Origin: Microbacterium sp. | GTDB taxonomy: Bacteria; Actinomycetota; Actinomycetes; Actinomycetales; Microbacteriaceae | DNA length: 18,654 nt | Direction of reading: 5' to 3' | Assembly (NCBI GenBank): GCA_003524435.1 | Contig: DQHP01000051.1 | Location: forward strand, 1-18,654 | Shown: positions 8,002 to 14,843 of the stretch, piece by piece | Position numbering within the stretch: the stretch's first letter is position 1 | How the letters are laid out: each line of letters begins with the position of its first letter | Program-made: the position numbers and the translations under genes | Notes under the pieces: model-generated | Told to the model about the DNA's origin: nothing | The model's input: only the letters and a program-made list of their open reading frames with translations | Database searches by the model: none

Positions 8002-9543
8002 TCACTGCAGCTTCTTCAGATCCCGCAGCGCGGGCCCTTCGATTCGGGTACCGTCCGGCGCGAAGCGCGAGGCGTGCAGCGGACAGTCCCAGGTGCATTC
8101 GGCATCGTTCCAGTCGAGCACTCCACCGAGGTGAGTACATACTGCGCTGACACCACGGGTGACACCGTCGACGGTCGAGATGCCAACGGGCCGCCCCGCC
8201 CGGTTGGCGACGACACCGCTGCCTTCGCTCGGTCGAACAACGGGAACTGCTCGGCTCTCGGCATCAGCCCACCCGGTTGCGAGCTCGGCCGCGACTCGGC
8301 CACTCTCGGCGGCTCCTCGACCAATATCGGATGGCACCGTCAACCGCGTGCCGATCGTGGACATCCACCTCGGTCGAGCCGCACGGTCGACGCCGAGGAT
8401 CTCGGCGGTCAGTCGCAGCGCGGCGGCCGGAGCATTTGACAGACCCCACTTGGCGTAGCCGGTCGCAAAGCGGATGCGTCCGAGCCCCCGTGGCATGGCG
8501 CCGACGAACGGGATCAGATTATGCGACTCGTAGTCCTGAGCCGACCAGCGGTGGCTCTCCTCGGCTCCCGGAAAATGCTCCTTGGTCCAGGAGATGAGAT
8601 CATCGGTCGCCGCAGTTTCGCCGTCAGAGCGGCCGACCGGATGGCCGTTGCCGCCCACGATGAGCCGTGCGGCGCCACGAGGCCCATCGGCATCCGACAC
8701 GGGACGAATCGAGCGCGTCGGGTCATCGACGGAGATGAAGGTGTGCTCGAGCACGTCGCCAGGTACCCGAAATGACACGCAGTACGAGCGCAGCCCGCGA
8801 ACCTTTGCGAAGTAGAGACCACGGTCAATGATCGGCGTTCCGGTTGCGAGCACGATGTGCTTCGCGAACAGCGGCCCGGAGGGAGTATCGACGCGTGGCT
8901 CAGGCAGCGCATGCGCGCCGGTCACGCGGATGCCCGTGTGCAGCGTGCCGCCCGCGGCGAGCAGCGCCTCGACCAGCGCCTGTGCGACGAGCACGGGGTC
9001 AATCGTCACTTGGTCATCGAGTGCGACGGCGCTCTTGATCGGGAACGGCGCCCCCGACAGCTCTGCAGCGGTGAGCATCCGAGTCGGCAGTCCCGCTTCC
9101 TGTGCAGCATCATGTTGTTCTTGCACCGCGTCCAGAGCCTCGGGGCTCTGCGCATAAGAATGGTCGGTGCGCCGGGCGTACGGGACGCCGAAAGCATCGG
9201 CAAACGTCGTCAGCCACTGCATACCGGCCCGGTTGGCGTCGACGTACGCGCGCACGAGCGAGGCGGGATGCTGTCGTCGGATCGCCGCCAAACGCCCGCC
9301 CTGCAAGAGCGAGACCTTTCCCGTGTTCGCACCCGTTGCAAGCTCTGCTACTTCGCCGCTATCGGCCACGGCGACGTCGAGCCCCTTACGCGTGAGCATG
9401 AGGGCGGTGGCCAGGCCAGTGAGCCCCGCGCCGACGACGATGACGTCATGTCGTCCTCCCGCATCGAATGGCGTGCCAGCAGGAGTCGTACGATCAACCT
9501 TCCACAACGGTGTCATGAAGTCAGCCGACATCGCTTCCGCCAT
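8002..9543 (-). CDS. FAD-dependent oxidoreductase with C-terminal Rieske [2Fe-2S] domain
   Basis: A 513-residue two-domain redox protein. A DAO-type FAD domain starts with DVIVVGAGLTGLATALML (33-50; dinucleotide-binding G-x-G-x-x-G) and extends to about residue 400. The C-terminal Rieske domain has the complete cluster-ligand set Cys469-x-His471 and Cys487-x-x-His490 with 15 residues between (CTHLG, then CPLHASRF). Such fusions are widespread in bacteria but their substrates are mostly unknown; the iron-sulphur centre probably passes electrons to or from the flavin. The start at 9543 is chosen because GAGGAAGG (9551-9558) is 7 bases upstream; an alternative ATG at 9567 lies before that site. 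It is last in a minus-strand run, 30 bp after the flavodoxin-like gene, which could be a redox partner. Confidence 0.9.
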   Translation of the reverse strand: MAEAMSADFMTPLWKVDRTTPAGTPFDAGGRHDVIVVGAGLTGLATALMLTRKGLDVAVADSGEVAELATGANTGKVSLLQGGRLAAIRRQHPASLVRAYVDANRAGMQWLTTFADAFGVPYARRTDHSYAQSPEALDAVQEQHDAAQEAGLPTRMLTAAELSGAPFPIKSAVALDDQVTIDPVLVAQALVEALLAAGGTLHTGIRVTGAHALPEPRVDTPSGPLFAKHIVLATGTPIIDRGLYFAKVRGLRSYCVSFRVPGDVLEHTFISVDDPTRSIRPVSDADGPRGAARLIVGGNGHPVGRSDGETAATDDLISWTKEHFPGAEESHRWSAQDYESHNLIPFVGAMPRGLGRIRFATGYAKWGLSNAPAAALRLTAEILGVDRAARPRWMSTIGTRLTVPSDIGRGAAESGRVAAELATGWADAESRAVPVVRPSEGSGVVANRAGRPVGISTVDGVTRGVSAVCTHLGGVLDWNDAECTWDCPLHASRFAPDGTRIEGPALRDLKKLQ

Positions 9544-9573
9544 TGTTTTTCCTTCCTCTGAGCCCATGTAATG

Positions 9574-10194
9574 TCAGGGCGCCGAGGGGTAGGCGCTCTC
9601 TCGCAGCAGTCTCGCCAGATGGACCGCGTTCATTAGCGCCGTGCTCATAGACGTGCTGACCGCTTCAGGCGTCTGACCCAGATCCTTGTAGTCGGTGGTG
9701 TGCATCGCCTCACCGTTCCAGTAGACGCATCCCTGAGCAGGCAGGGTGAAGCCAACATCATTCAAGGCTTGATAGAAAATTCCGACGATGTGGTGAGCGC
9801 CGTCCTCGTTGCCCACGACACCGGCAACAGCCACCTTGTCGAACAGGATCGGTCGACCCTTGTCATCCGTCTCGCTCAACTCAGCATCGAGACGCTCGAG
9901 CACGCGTTGGGCGACGCTGGAATGCTGTCCGAGCCATGTCGGAGTCAACAGCACCACTATGTCGGCATCCAAGACCTTCTGTCGCAGCGCGGGCCATTCA
10001 TCTCCCTCGCCCATGTCTTTGTCCACGCCCGGGAGGATCTTGTGATCGACGGCTCGCACTGTTTCGGCGCTGATACCGTGCGCGCTGAAGAACGTCGTGA
10101 TCTGTTGCGCCATCACTTCCGAGCTGGACTCGGCAGGTGATGGCTTGAGCGTGCACGTGATCGTGAGAGCGCTCAGCTTCGTATCCGTTTCCAT
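9574..10194 (-). CDS. Flavodoxin-like NAD(P)H-dependent reductase family protein
   Basis: A 206-residue flavodoxin-fold protein. CTLKPSPAESSSE (14-26) fits the FMN-phosphate loop after the first beta strand. ADIVVLLTPTWLGQHSSVAQRVLERLD (77-103) is the family's flavin/partner segment, and KVAVAGVVGNEDGAHH is the third loop. It belongs to the NADPH-dependent FMN reductase/flavodoxin-like superfamily; the electron acceptor is unknown. I place the start at the ATG at 10194 because GGAAG (10203-10207) has 8-base spacing to it; a GTG at 10203 overlaps that site. It is followed 30 bp later by the FAD-Rieske gene, so co-transcription and electron transfer between them are plausible but inferred. Confidence 0.83.
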   Translation of the reverse strand: METDTKLSALTITCTLKPSPAESSSEVMAQQITTFFSAHGISAETVRAVDHKILPGVDKDMGEGDEWPALRQKVLDADIVVLLTPTWLGQHSSVAQRVLERLDAELSETDDKGRPILFDKVAVAGVVGNEDGAHHIVGIFYQALNDVGFTLPAQGCVYWNGEAMHTTDYKDLGQTPEAVSTSMSTALMNAVHLARLLRESAYPSAP

Positions 10195-10252
10195 AATAAT
10201 CACTTCCGTCTGTTCGATGGATTTGGTATCTCGTCGGGGCCGCCGGAGGCGC

Positions 10253-10525
10253 TCAATGGTTTCTGAGCGCTTCGATCAGCTCGGCCTTGCGCTTTTTCGA
10301 ATAACCAGTCAGTCCGAGTTCCTTCGCACGTTTGCGCAACTCATCAACTGTCCAGTCGTCGTAGTCACCGGCTTTTCCGCCGCGACGGCCGACCTCGGAG
10401 CGACCTTTCTTCGTGCCGCCGGTCGCATTCGAGATTCGGGCAGCCTTCTCTTTGGAAGCGCCATCATCACGGAGTTCTTCATAGAGCTCCGGGTCCTTCA
10501 GTCGCGAATTCGCGTTACGAGGCAT
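10253..10525 (-). CDS. Small basic Rho-N/SAP-like domain protein (DUF7218-like)
   Basis: A 90-residue highly charged protein. The first half (PRNANSRLKDPELYEELRDDGASKEKAARISNA) is a conserved actinobacterial module that I recall as DUF7218. A glycine/lysine-rich linker (GGTKKGRSEVGRRGGKAG, 36-53) follows. The last 35 residues, DDWTVDELRKRAKELGLTGYSKKRKAELIEALR, match the helix-extended-loop-helix Rho termination factor N-terminal (SAP-like) fold, which binds nucleic acid. A very good AAGGAGA ribosome site lies before the ATG at 10525. A longer reading frame extends far upstream but runs through the CinA gene in another frame, so I reject it. The likely role is DNA or RNA binding, perhaps in stress; partners are unknown. 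Confidence 0.83.
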   Translation of the reverse strand: MPRNANSRLKDPELYEELRDDGASKEKAARISNATGGTKKGRSEVGRRGGKAGDYDDWTVDELRKRAKELGLTGYSKKRKAELIEALRNH

Positions 10526-10556
10526 GATCGTCTCCTTTTGTCGTCGTTGGTTCCGT

Positions 10557-11075
10557 TCAATTGACGTGTGTGGGCAGCGCTGGGTCGTGGCGGGGAGCTG
10601 CGGGGTGCAGCTCCTGCGCGCGCGCCAAGAGCAGATGTACGGCTGCATCGACAGTGTCGTCGAGCACCACTTCTGGTTCTCCCTGCAGTTGCAGGTGCAG
10701 GTGGCCGCGAACATGATCCACGGCCCACCCCAAGTACACAGTTCCCGCGGGGTGCTCACCGGCTGGCTCGGGGCCCCCGACTCCCGTGGTCGAGATACAG
10801 ACGTCAGCAGCGAACAGTTCCAGCCCGCCTGCCGCCAACTGTTCAGCACATTCCGCAGAACACGGATCCACACCGGGAGCGACGCCCAACAGATGTTGCT
10901 TGACATCAGTCATGTAAGCGATAATTCCGCCCGCAAACCACTCACTTGCTGCTTCGCCTGAACCGACTGCGTGAGCGACGCCGCCCGCGGTGAGGGATTC
11001 GACTACGGCGATGCGCAGGTTTCGGGCGCGGGCAACCTGGCTCAGGTGTTCGATGTCGAGCTGCGTAGATGCCAT
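10557..11075 (-). CDS. CinA C-terminal domain protein (PncC-type nicotinamide-nucleotide amidohydrolase)
   Basis: A 172-residue stand-alone CinA C-terminal domain. Signature segments are AVVESLTAGGVA (23-34; Ser27 is the expected nucleophile region), WFAGGIIAYMTDVKQHLLGV (46-65; Lys59 the expected catalytic lysine) and TTGVGGPEPAGEHPAGTVYLGW (96-117). Enzymes of this type deamidate nicotinamide mononucleotide to nicotinate mononucleotide in NAD recycling; the link to competence is historic. The N-terminal molybdopterin-like half of full CinA is absent. The ATG lies 11 bp after the stop of the CBS gene with only a weak GAAGA before it, which suggests translation coupled to that gene. Small paralogs like this often occur beside the main cinA copy, so activity is not guaranteed. 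Confidence 0.85.
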   Translation of the reverse strand: MASTQLDIEHLSQVARARNLRIAVVESLTAGGVAHAVGSGEAASEWFAGGIIAYMTDVKQHLLGVAPGVDPCSAECAEQLAAGGLELFAADVCISTTGVGGPEPAGEHPAGTVYLGWAVDHVRGHLHLQLQGEPEVVLDDTVDAAVHLLLARAQELHPAAPRHDPALPTHVN

Positions 11076-11086
11076 TCTTCAATCGC

Positions 11087-11500
11087 TTACTGCGAGATGC
11101 TCTCGACGGTGACTCCGGTGGCCTCCGCCGATAGTGCGCGCGCGACGTCGGCCTGGCTAATAATGCCCACCAGAAGGTGATCGTCGATCACAGGGAGCCG
11201 CCGCACCTGATGCTTTTGCATCCGCTCCAACGCGACGTTCACGTCCGCTGAAGCCTCGACTGTCACCGGCTTTCCGGCGGCGAGCGCCCGTGCGGGCGTG
11301 CTTTCAGGATCAAGCCCTGTGGCGATAGCACGCACAACGATGTCACGATCAGTGAGCATGCCCTTCAGCTTCTTGTCTTCGCCACAGATCGGGAGGGCAC
11401 CGACATCGAGTTCAGACATGACCTCCGCCGCAATGCTGAGCGAATCGTTCTCGCCGATGCATCGTGGGGCTGTCGTCATGATGTCGCGGATGAGCGTCAT
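11087..11500 (-). CDS. Tandem CBS-domain protein (Hrp1-like)
   Basis: A 137-residue protein made almost only of two CBS domains (about 7-61 and 72-128). Typical signatures are KLKGMLTDRDIVVRAI (45-60) and VRRLPVIDDHLLVGIISQADVARAL (99-123). Paired CBS domains form a Bateman module that binds adenosine nucleotides (AMP, ATP, NAD or SAM) and usually acts as an energy sensor. The closest well-known stand-alone example is Hrp1 of Mycobacterium tuberculosis, which belongs to the DosR hypoxia regulon; that similarity is by size and layout. A GAGGAAGAG ribosome site lies just before the ATG. A TAGCGT (minus strand, 11541-11536) about 35 bases upstream is a candidate -10 box. CinA follows after 11 bp. 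Confidence 0.9.
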   Translation of the reverse strand: MTLIRDIMTTAPRCIGENDSLSIAAEVMSELDVGALPICGEDKKLKGMLTDRDIVVRAIATGLDPESTPARALAAGKPVTVEASADVNVALERMQKHQVRRLPVIDDHLLVGIISQADVARALSAEATGVTVESISQ

Positions 11501-11535
11501 GATCTCTTCCTCTCTGATTGCTCATGTTTGTTGTG

Positions 11536-11541
11536 ACGCTA
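11536..11541 (-). promoter_or_regulatory. Candidate -10 box of the CBS-cinA unit
   Basis: TAGCGT on the minus strand fits the loose actinobacterial TANNNT -10 element and would start transcription about 29 bases before the CBS start codon. No recognisable -35 is present 16-18 bases upstream. It resembles the TAGCTT and TAGCCT elements before the next two minus-strand genes. Confidence 0.3.
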
Positions 11542-11594
11542 GGCGGATTGTCCATCCTTTTAGAAGGGGCTTGACAGCCGCAATCGTGCGCCCG

Positions 11595-12107
11595 TCAGCC
11601 GTCCTTGACTTCAAGACCGGTGTCGGGTTCCACACCCTCTCCGGTGTAGTCAGGACGAACCGGCTGCGGCGCCTGGTCATCGAGCTCGCCGCCTTCGCGT
11701 CCGCCGAAGGGGCGTCCGTGATCGGCGAACTCCTCACGGCCGAAAACGAGAGTCCAGGGTCCTGCGGTGAAGTGCGCGCCCGTGCGGAGGATCTCAGACG
11801 TGTCGTTCGTTCCTGAATCGGCGCCGACGCCAGAACCCGTTTCCGCGGTGCGTGGATTCGCGTTCATCTCACCCGCGCCGTGCAACGTGAGGACGTACTC
11901 GTCGCGTTTATCGTGGCTGATCGTGGCGTGCACGGGGTCGGTATCGGCGAGCCGGAGCTCATTGCCTTCCGCTGATCCGACGCGTACTTCGTCGGCCTCG
12001 AGATGGAAGACGAAGCGCTCGCCGTCGCGCGTGATGCGCAGATGCGGGTCTCCGGCGCCCCATTCGGCGTGGGTGGTGGTCGGTTCATATCCCTGAGGTT
12101 CAGCCAT
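11595..12107 (-). CDS. FHA-like domain protein
   Basis: A 170-residue protein with an FHA-like beta-sandwich core (about 21-138): FHLEADEVRVGSAEGNELRLADTDPVHATISHDKRDEYVLTLHG, then a variable loop and FTAGPWTLVFGREEF. FHA domains bind phosphothreonine peptides. Here the usual Gly-Arg is Gly44-Ser45, and the Ser of Ser-x-x-His is Asp57 (His60 kept), so phosphopeptide binding may be lost. The C-terminal tail (about 139-170) is acidic, Gly/Pro-rich and probably disordered. I chose the ATG at 12107 because GGAAGGG (12117-12123) is 9 bases upstream; a TTG at 12116 is directly next to that site. No kinase gene lies nearby. It may share the transcript with the CBS gene (94-bp gap), or that gene may have its own promoter. 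Confidence 0.65.
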   Translation of the reverse strand: MAEPQGYEPTTTHAEWGAGDPHLRITRDGERFVFHLEADEVRVGSAEGNELRLADTDPVHATISHDKRDEYVLTLHGAGEMNANPRTAETGSGVGADSGTNDTSEILRTGAHFTAGPWTLVFGREEFADHGRPFGGREGGELDDQAPQPVRPDYTGEGVEPDTGLEVKDG

Positions 12108-12139
12108 CGTGATCAACCCTTCCGTGTGCTCTCGCCTCG

Positions 12140-12145
12140 AAGCTA
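12140..12145 (-). promoter_or_regulatory. Candidate -10 box of the FHA-like gene
   Basis: TAGCTT on the minus strand fits TANNNT and predicts a 26-base leader containing the GGAAGGG ribosome site. The -35 position shows CCGTCT, which is not consensus. This is a weak call based mainly on position and likeness to the neighbouring TAGCNT elements. Confidence 0.28.
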
Positions 12146-12204
12146 GCGCGGTTCGATGGCTGAGACGGAGGGGGTTGACCCGATGGTGCTCCTATGTTCA
12201 GGGC

Positions 12205-12534
12205 TTAGGCGTCGGCGGCTTCGTCCGCGGCGCTGAGCATATCTTCTGTCACCATCGTGATTCCACCGCTGGAGTTGGCGGAGTTGGCCATCGCGCTGGT
12301 CCACTCCGGCACGAGCGTCGGTGGCTGGGCCGTATCGAACACGAAGCGCAAGGGAATGGAAGGATGCAGCCAGATCGTCGAGCGTCCAGGGGCATCGCCT
12401 TCGGGATGGTTCCACGACAGTGTGAAGCTCTCATTGCGGCGAAGCTTGGTAGCAATGACCACCTTCAAATGTGCGAGCGCGCGGTCTTCGACATGGATCG
12501 GTTCGGTGTCTGCGCCGTAGTAAATCATGCCCAT
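12205..12534 (-). CDS. DUF7882-like small protein, paralog A
   Basis: A 109-residue protein of a family common in Microbacteriaceae that I recall as DUF7882. Databases have often labelled these short proteins 'ATP-dependent DNA ligase', which their size does not support. Conserved features are VEDRALAHLKVVIATKLRRNESFTLSW (15-41) and the GRSTIWLHPSIPLRF segment. It aligns over nearly its full length with the divergent gene at 12609, so the two are paralogs. There is no Shine-Dalgarno before the ATG at 12534; instead a TAGCCT -10 box ends 6 bases upstream, which suggests a leaderless mRNA. No catalytic motif, signal peptide or membrane helix is visible. Function unknown. Confidence 0.8.
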   Translation of the reverse strand: MGMIYYGADTEPIHVEDRALAHLKVVIATKLRRNESFTLSWNHPEGDAPGRSTIWLHPSIPLRFVFDTAQPPTLVPEWTSAMANSANSSGGITMVTEDMLSAADEAADA

Positions 12535-12540
12535 GCGATT

Positions 12541-12546
12541 AGGCTA
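12541..12546 (-). promoter_or_regulatory. Candidate -10 box giving a leaderless mRNA (paralog A)
   Basis: TAGCCT on the minus strand ends six bases before the ATG at 12534, so transcription would begin at or within a base of the start codon. No ribosome site is present. A TTTTCT lies 17 bases upstream, at a -35 distance. Leaderless genes with TANNNT at this distance are common in actinobacteria. Confidence 0.45.
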
Positions 12547-12608
12547 CGCAATGGGGGAGTTTTAGAAAACAGCATGCGGATGGATATGCGAAAAAGGAGC
12601 ATACGCAC

Positions 12609-12953
12609 ATGGGCAAATTCATCTACGAGGGCGGCGTCAAGGTCGAAATCGAAGACCGTGCACTGACGCACATTCAACTCGTCGTCAGTGCCAAGCTGCG
12701 CCGAGGCGAGCCGTTCGCCTTCAGCTGGCGTGAAGACGCAAGTGTCGGCGGAGGACGCACGACAGTATGGGTGCACCCGGGCAGCTCGATCGTCTACAAG
12801 TACTACGGTGGCCGTCAGCCCGCCATCAACAGGGCCTGGGTCGATGCGCTCGCCTTCACTGCGAACGCTCCCGCAGGGCTTTACCTTGTGCCCGAACCGG
12901 CAGAAACAGCAGAAGACCCCACGAGCGAGAGCACCACGCCACCGGTTAGCTGA
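12609..12953 (+). CDS. DUF7882-like small protein, paralog B
   Basis: A 114-residue member of the same family as the divergent gene at 12205-12534. Shared signatures are IEDRALTHIQLVVSAKLRRGEPFAFSW (14-40) and GRTTVWVHPGSSIVYKYYGG (49-68), with a Thr/Pro/Glu-rich, probably disordered tail (about 96-114). Unlike paralog A it has a clear AAAAAGGAGC ribosome site (12591-12600), 8 bases before the ATG. The two genes therefore use different translation-initiation modes from one 74-bp shared intergenic region. Its stop region overlaps the end of surE by 8 bp. Function unknown; the older 'DNA ligase' label seen for relatives is not supported, since no nucleotidyltransferase motif is present. Confidence 0.82.
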   Translation: MGKFIYEGGVKVEIEDRALTHIQLVVSAKLRRGEPFAFSWREDASVGGGRTTVWVHPGSSIVYKYYGGRQPAINRAWVDALAFTANAPAGLYLVPEPAETAEDPTSESTTPPVS

Positions 12954-13692
12954 GTGCGAGATCGAGTCGTCGCTCGGTGACAGAATCGATGCCGGTGACG
13001 GTGATCCACCCGGCAGCGAGAGAGGCGGCATCGCTGTTGTCCGTGGCGACAAGGGGCAGCTCTTCCACGGCGAGGCGCACATAGCGGTCGTCCTTCTCAG
13101 CGAGGGCCATCTGCACGATTCCGAAGGGTGCCAGCGGCGACTCTCGGATGCCACGGGGCTGATCGATGTTCGGCACGTTGACGTTGATCGTCGTGCCCGC
13201 CTCACGCGCCATCAGCTCGGGAAGCAGATTGACGGCGGCGTCGGCCGCCGCGGCCCAGCGAAACTGCTCGGGGTCCATCCCCACATCCAGCGAGACCGCC
13301 ATAGCCCGTGCGCCGTTGAGAGCGCCCGTGAGCGCTGCGGCGACGGTACCCGAATGCAGAATGGCACGGCCCACATTCGCACCGTGGTTCACTCCCGACA
13401 GCACGACGTCCGCTGGTTCGCCGAAGGCGCCGCGTGCGGCGATCAAAGCGATCAGTCCCGGGCCGCCGTGGACGGCGAACGCCGTCACATCCGGCAGAGC
13501 GGCGAGCGTGCGCCGTTCGACCTCGATGCGACCATCCGTTTCCGTTGCCATGATCGAAGCACTCGAACCGCTTGACTGCGCAGCCGGTGCGGCGATTGTG
13601 ACCTCAAGACCTGCGCGCACGGCGGATTCGGCGAGCGCGCACAGCCCGGGGGCCTCAATGCCATCGTCGTTGGTGATTAGCACGCGGCTCAT
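12946..13692 (-). CDS. surE: 5'/3'-nucleotidase SurE
   Basis: A 248-residue SurE-family phosphatase that hydrolyses nucleoside monophosphates and short polyphosphates and is linked to stationary-phase survival. VLITNDDGIEAPG (4-16) holds the metal-binding Asp9/Asp10. AAPAAQSSGSSASI (34-47) holds the serine ligand region, and VVLSGVNHGANVGRAILHSGT (97-116) has the metal-ligand Asn102. The length is usual. GGAGGAGA precedes the ATG, which overlaps the upstream kinase stop (ATGA at 13689-13692), so expression is coupled to the PfkB kinase. The 3' end overlaps the convergent DUF7882 gene by 8 bp. The family call is secure. Confidence 0.94.
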   Translation of the reverse strand: MSRVLITNDDGIEAPGLCALAESAVRAGLEVTIAAPAAQSSGSSASIMATETDGRIEVERRTLAALPDVTAFAVHGGPGLIALIAARGAFGEPADVVLSGVNHGANVGRAILHSGTVAAALTGALNGARAMAVSLDVGMDPEQFRWAAAADAAVNLLPELMAREAGTTINVNVPNIDQPRGIRESPLAPFGIVQMALAEKDDRYVRLAVEELPLVATDNSDAASLAAGWITVTGIDSVTERRLDLALS

Positions 13693-14714
13693 GATGTCTC
13701 CTCCGCTGCGGCAGCGTCGGGTCCTGCAATGTCTGCCAGGCCTGCCAGATCGTCGGGACTCATTCGGCCGTTGTCGATCGTTCCGTGCGGATCGAGGCCG
13801 GGAAGGGCGCGGATTCGGACGCGTTCCCTCAACCGCGTGATCGACTCGGCATCTCCGGTGCCTAGACCGTGTCTGGTCACGTTGAGTGCGCCGGCGGCGG
13901 CACCCATGCTGATGGCATCGCGCAGACTCTCTCCCTGCGTCAGCCCGGCGACGACACCGGCGGTGAGAGAGTCGCCAGCGCCGCGGGTCTCGGTCTCTTC
14001 GAACCGGGGGAGCGATACTTCGATCACCCCATCCTCGTCGGCCAGTAGCAGCGGCGCCGATGAGCGTGTGACGATCACCGATCGTGCGCCATCGGAGCGG
14101 AGTTGACGCATAGCCCGAATGATCTCCGGCACCGAGGTCTCCTCTATCAGCCCGTCGGCTTTCAGCTCTTCGTGACTGACTTTGAGGACATCGACACCGC
14201 CGTCCACGACCGCGCGCAGTCGCTCTCCGGAGAGGTCAGCGACTACCTTCGTGCCCGTGCCCCTCAGGTCGATCGACAGCCGCCGATAGATGTCGGCGGG
14301 GACGGTGTTCTCTCCGGCCGGCCCGCTCAGCAGCACAGCATGGGAATCGGCGCTGGTGTGCAGTACGGCGCCGTAGAGATCGTCCAGGTCATGGCGTCCG
14401 ATCGGATCGCCCTCCTCCTCGGCGATCACTACGCGCTTGCCCTCTCTTCGATCGTGCAAATAGGCGGAGCCGCGCCCTTCCCGCTCCAGAGCGACGACGG
14501 TAATCCCCTCATCCTCTAAAAGGTGGCGAAGCGTGCGACCGACTTCACCGGTGAGGACGCAGCACATCGTCACAGATGCCTGAAGCCTCTGGAGCATGCG
14601 CGCCTGCCAGACGCCCTGCCCGCCGGCATGCACATGAATCTCGGACCCTTGCGGGTGATCTTCCACCGTCACTGTCAGCGTCGGCGACGGGGCCAGGATC
14701 GTCACATCACTCAT
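13689..14714 (-). CDS. PfkB-family sugar-phosphate kinase (1-PFK/LacC-like)
   Basis: A 341-residue ribokinase-fold kinase. TETRGAGDSLTAGVVAGL (241-258) is the C-terminal PfkB signature with Asp248 as the expected catalytic base. The N-terminus TILAPSPTLTVTVE is like 1-phosphofructokinase/tagatose-6-phosphate kinase. At the substrate loop, where relatives have GGKGxN, this protein has GGQGVWQA (31-38), so Lys and Asn are replaced by Gln and Trp, which may alter specificity. About 40 residues after the kinase core (about 302-341) form a hydrophilic Asp/Ala-rich tail. A GAAGGG ribosome site (14721-14726) is 6 bases upstream. It leads the pfkB-surE unit. Fructose-6-P, fructose-1-P or tagatose-6-P are the main candidates as substrate. 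Confidence 0.88.
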   Translation of the reverse strand: MSDVTILAPSPTLTVTVEDHPQGSEIHVHAGGQGVWQARMLQRLQASVTMCCVLTGEVGRTLRHLLEDEGITVVALEREGRGSAYLHDRREGKRVVIAEEEGDPIGRHDLDDLYGAVLHTSADSHAVLLSGPAGENTVPADIYRRLSIDLRGTGTKVVADLSGERLRAVVDGGVDVLKVSHEELKADGLIEETSVPEIIRAMRQLRSDGARSVIVTRSSAPLLLADEDGVIEVSLPRFEETETRGAGDSLTAGVVAGLTQGESLRDAISMGAAAGALNVTRHGLGTGDAESITRLRERVRIRALPGLDPHGTIDNGRMSPDDLAGLADIAGPDAAAAEETS

Positions 14715-14744
14715 TCGAATCCCTTCGTTGGTGTTGCGTCATGA

Positions 14745-14772
14745 GTGTTAATGGCTCGCGCAGAAGTGTCAA
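14745..14772 (-). promoter_or_regulatory. Predicted promoter of the pfkB-surE unit
   Basis: A perfect -35 TTGACA (minus strand, 14772-14767) is followed after 16 bases by TAACAC (14750-14745), a poor -10. The predicted start lies about 24 bases before the kinase ATG and leaves room for the GAAGGG ribosome site. The 129-bp gap also serves the divergent SDR gene; no clear promoter is seen for that direction. Confidence 0.42.
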
Positions 14773-14843
14773 CCCCCTTGGCAGAAGCTGCGACGTAGCA
14801 GAGAGTCAAGCTCACATCATCGAATTCCAGAGGGACGAACAGG

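Noticed and set aside
10526..10906. N-terminal extension of the Rho-N-like protein
   Set aside because: It lies in a shadow frame of the CinA gene; a strong AAGGAGA precedes the ATG at 10525.
11571..11576. Plus-strand TTGACA
   Set aside because: No -10 box or plus-strand gene follows; it lies just beyond the end of the minus-strand FHA-like gene.
12271..12288. 9-bp tandem repeat GGAGTTGGC
   Set aside because: It encodes ANSANS inside the DUF7882-like gene, and the paralog has the same length there, so it is not an insertion.
14742..14752. TTAACACTC on the minus strand, resembling half of a CIRCE element
   Set aside because: No matching GAGTG-type half follows at 9-base spacing.
6717..14843. 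DosR-type palindromes (GGGAC with AGTCCC) in intergenic regions
   Set aside because: I looked in each intergenic region and saw none; the hypoxia idea rests only on gene content.
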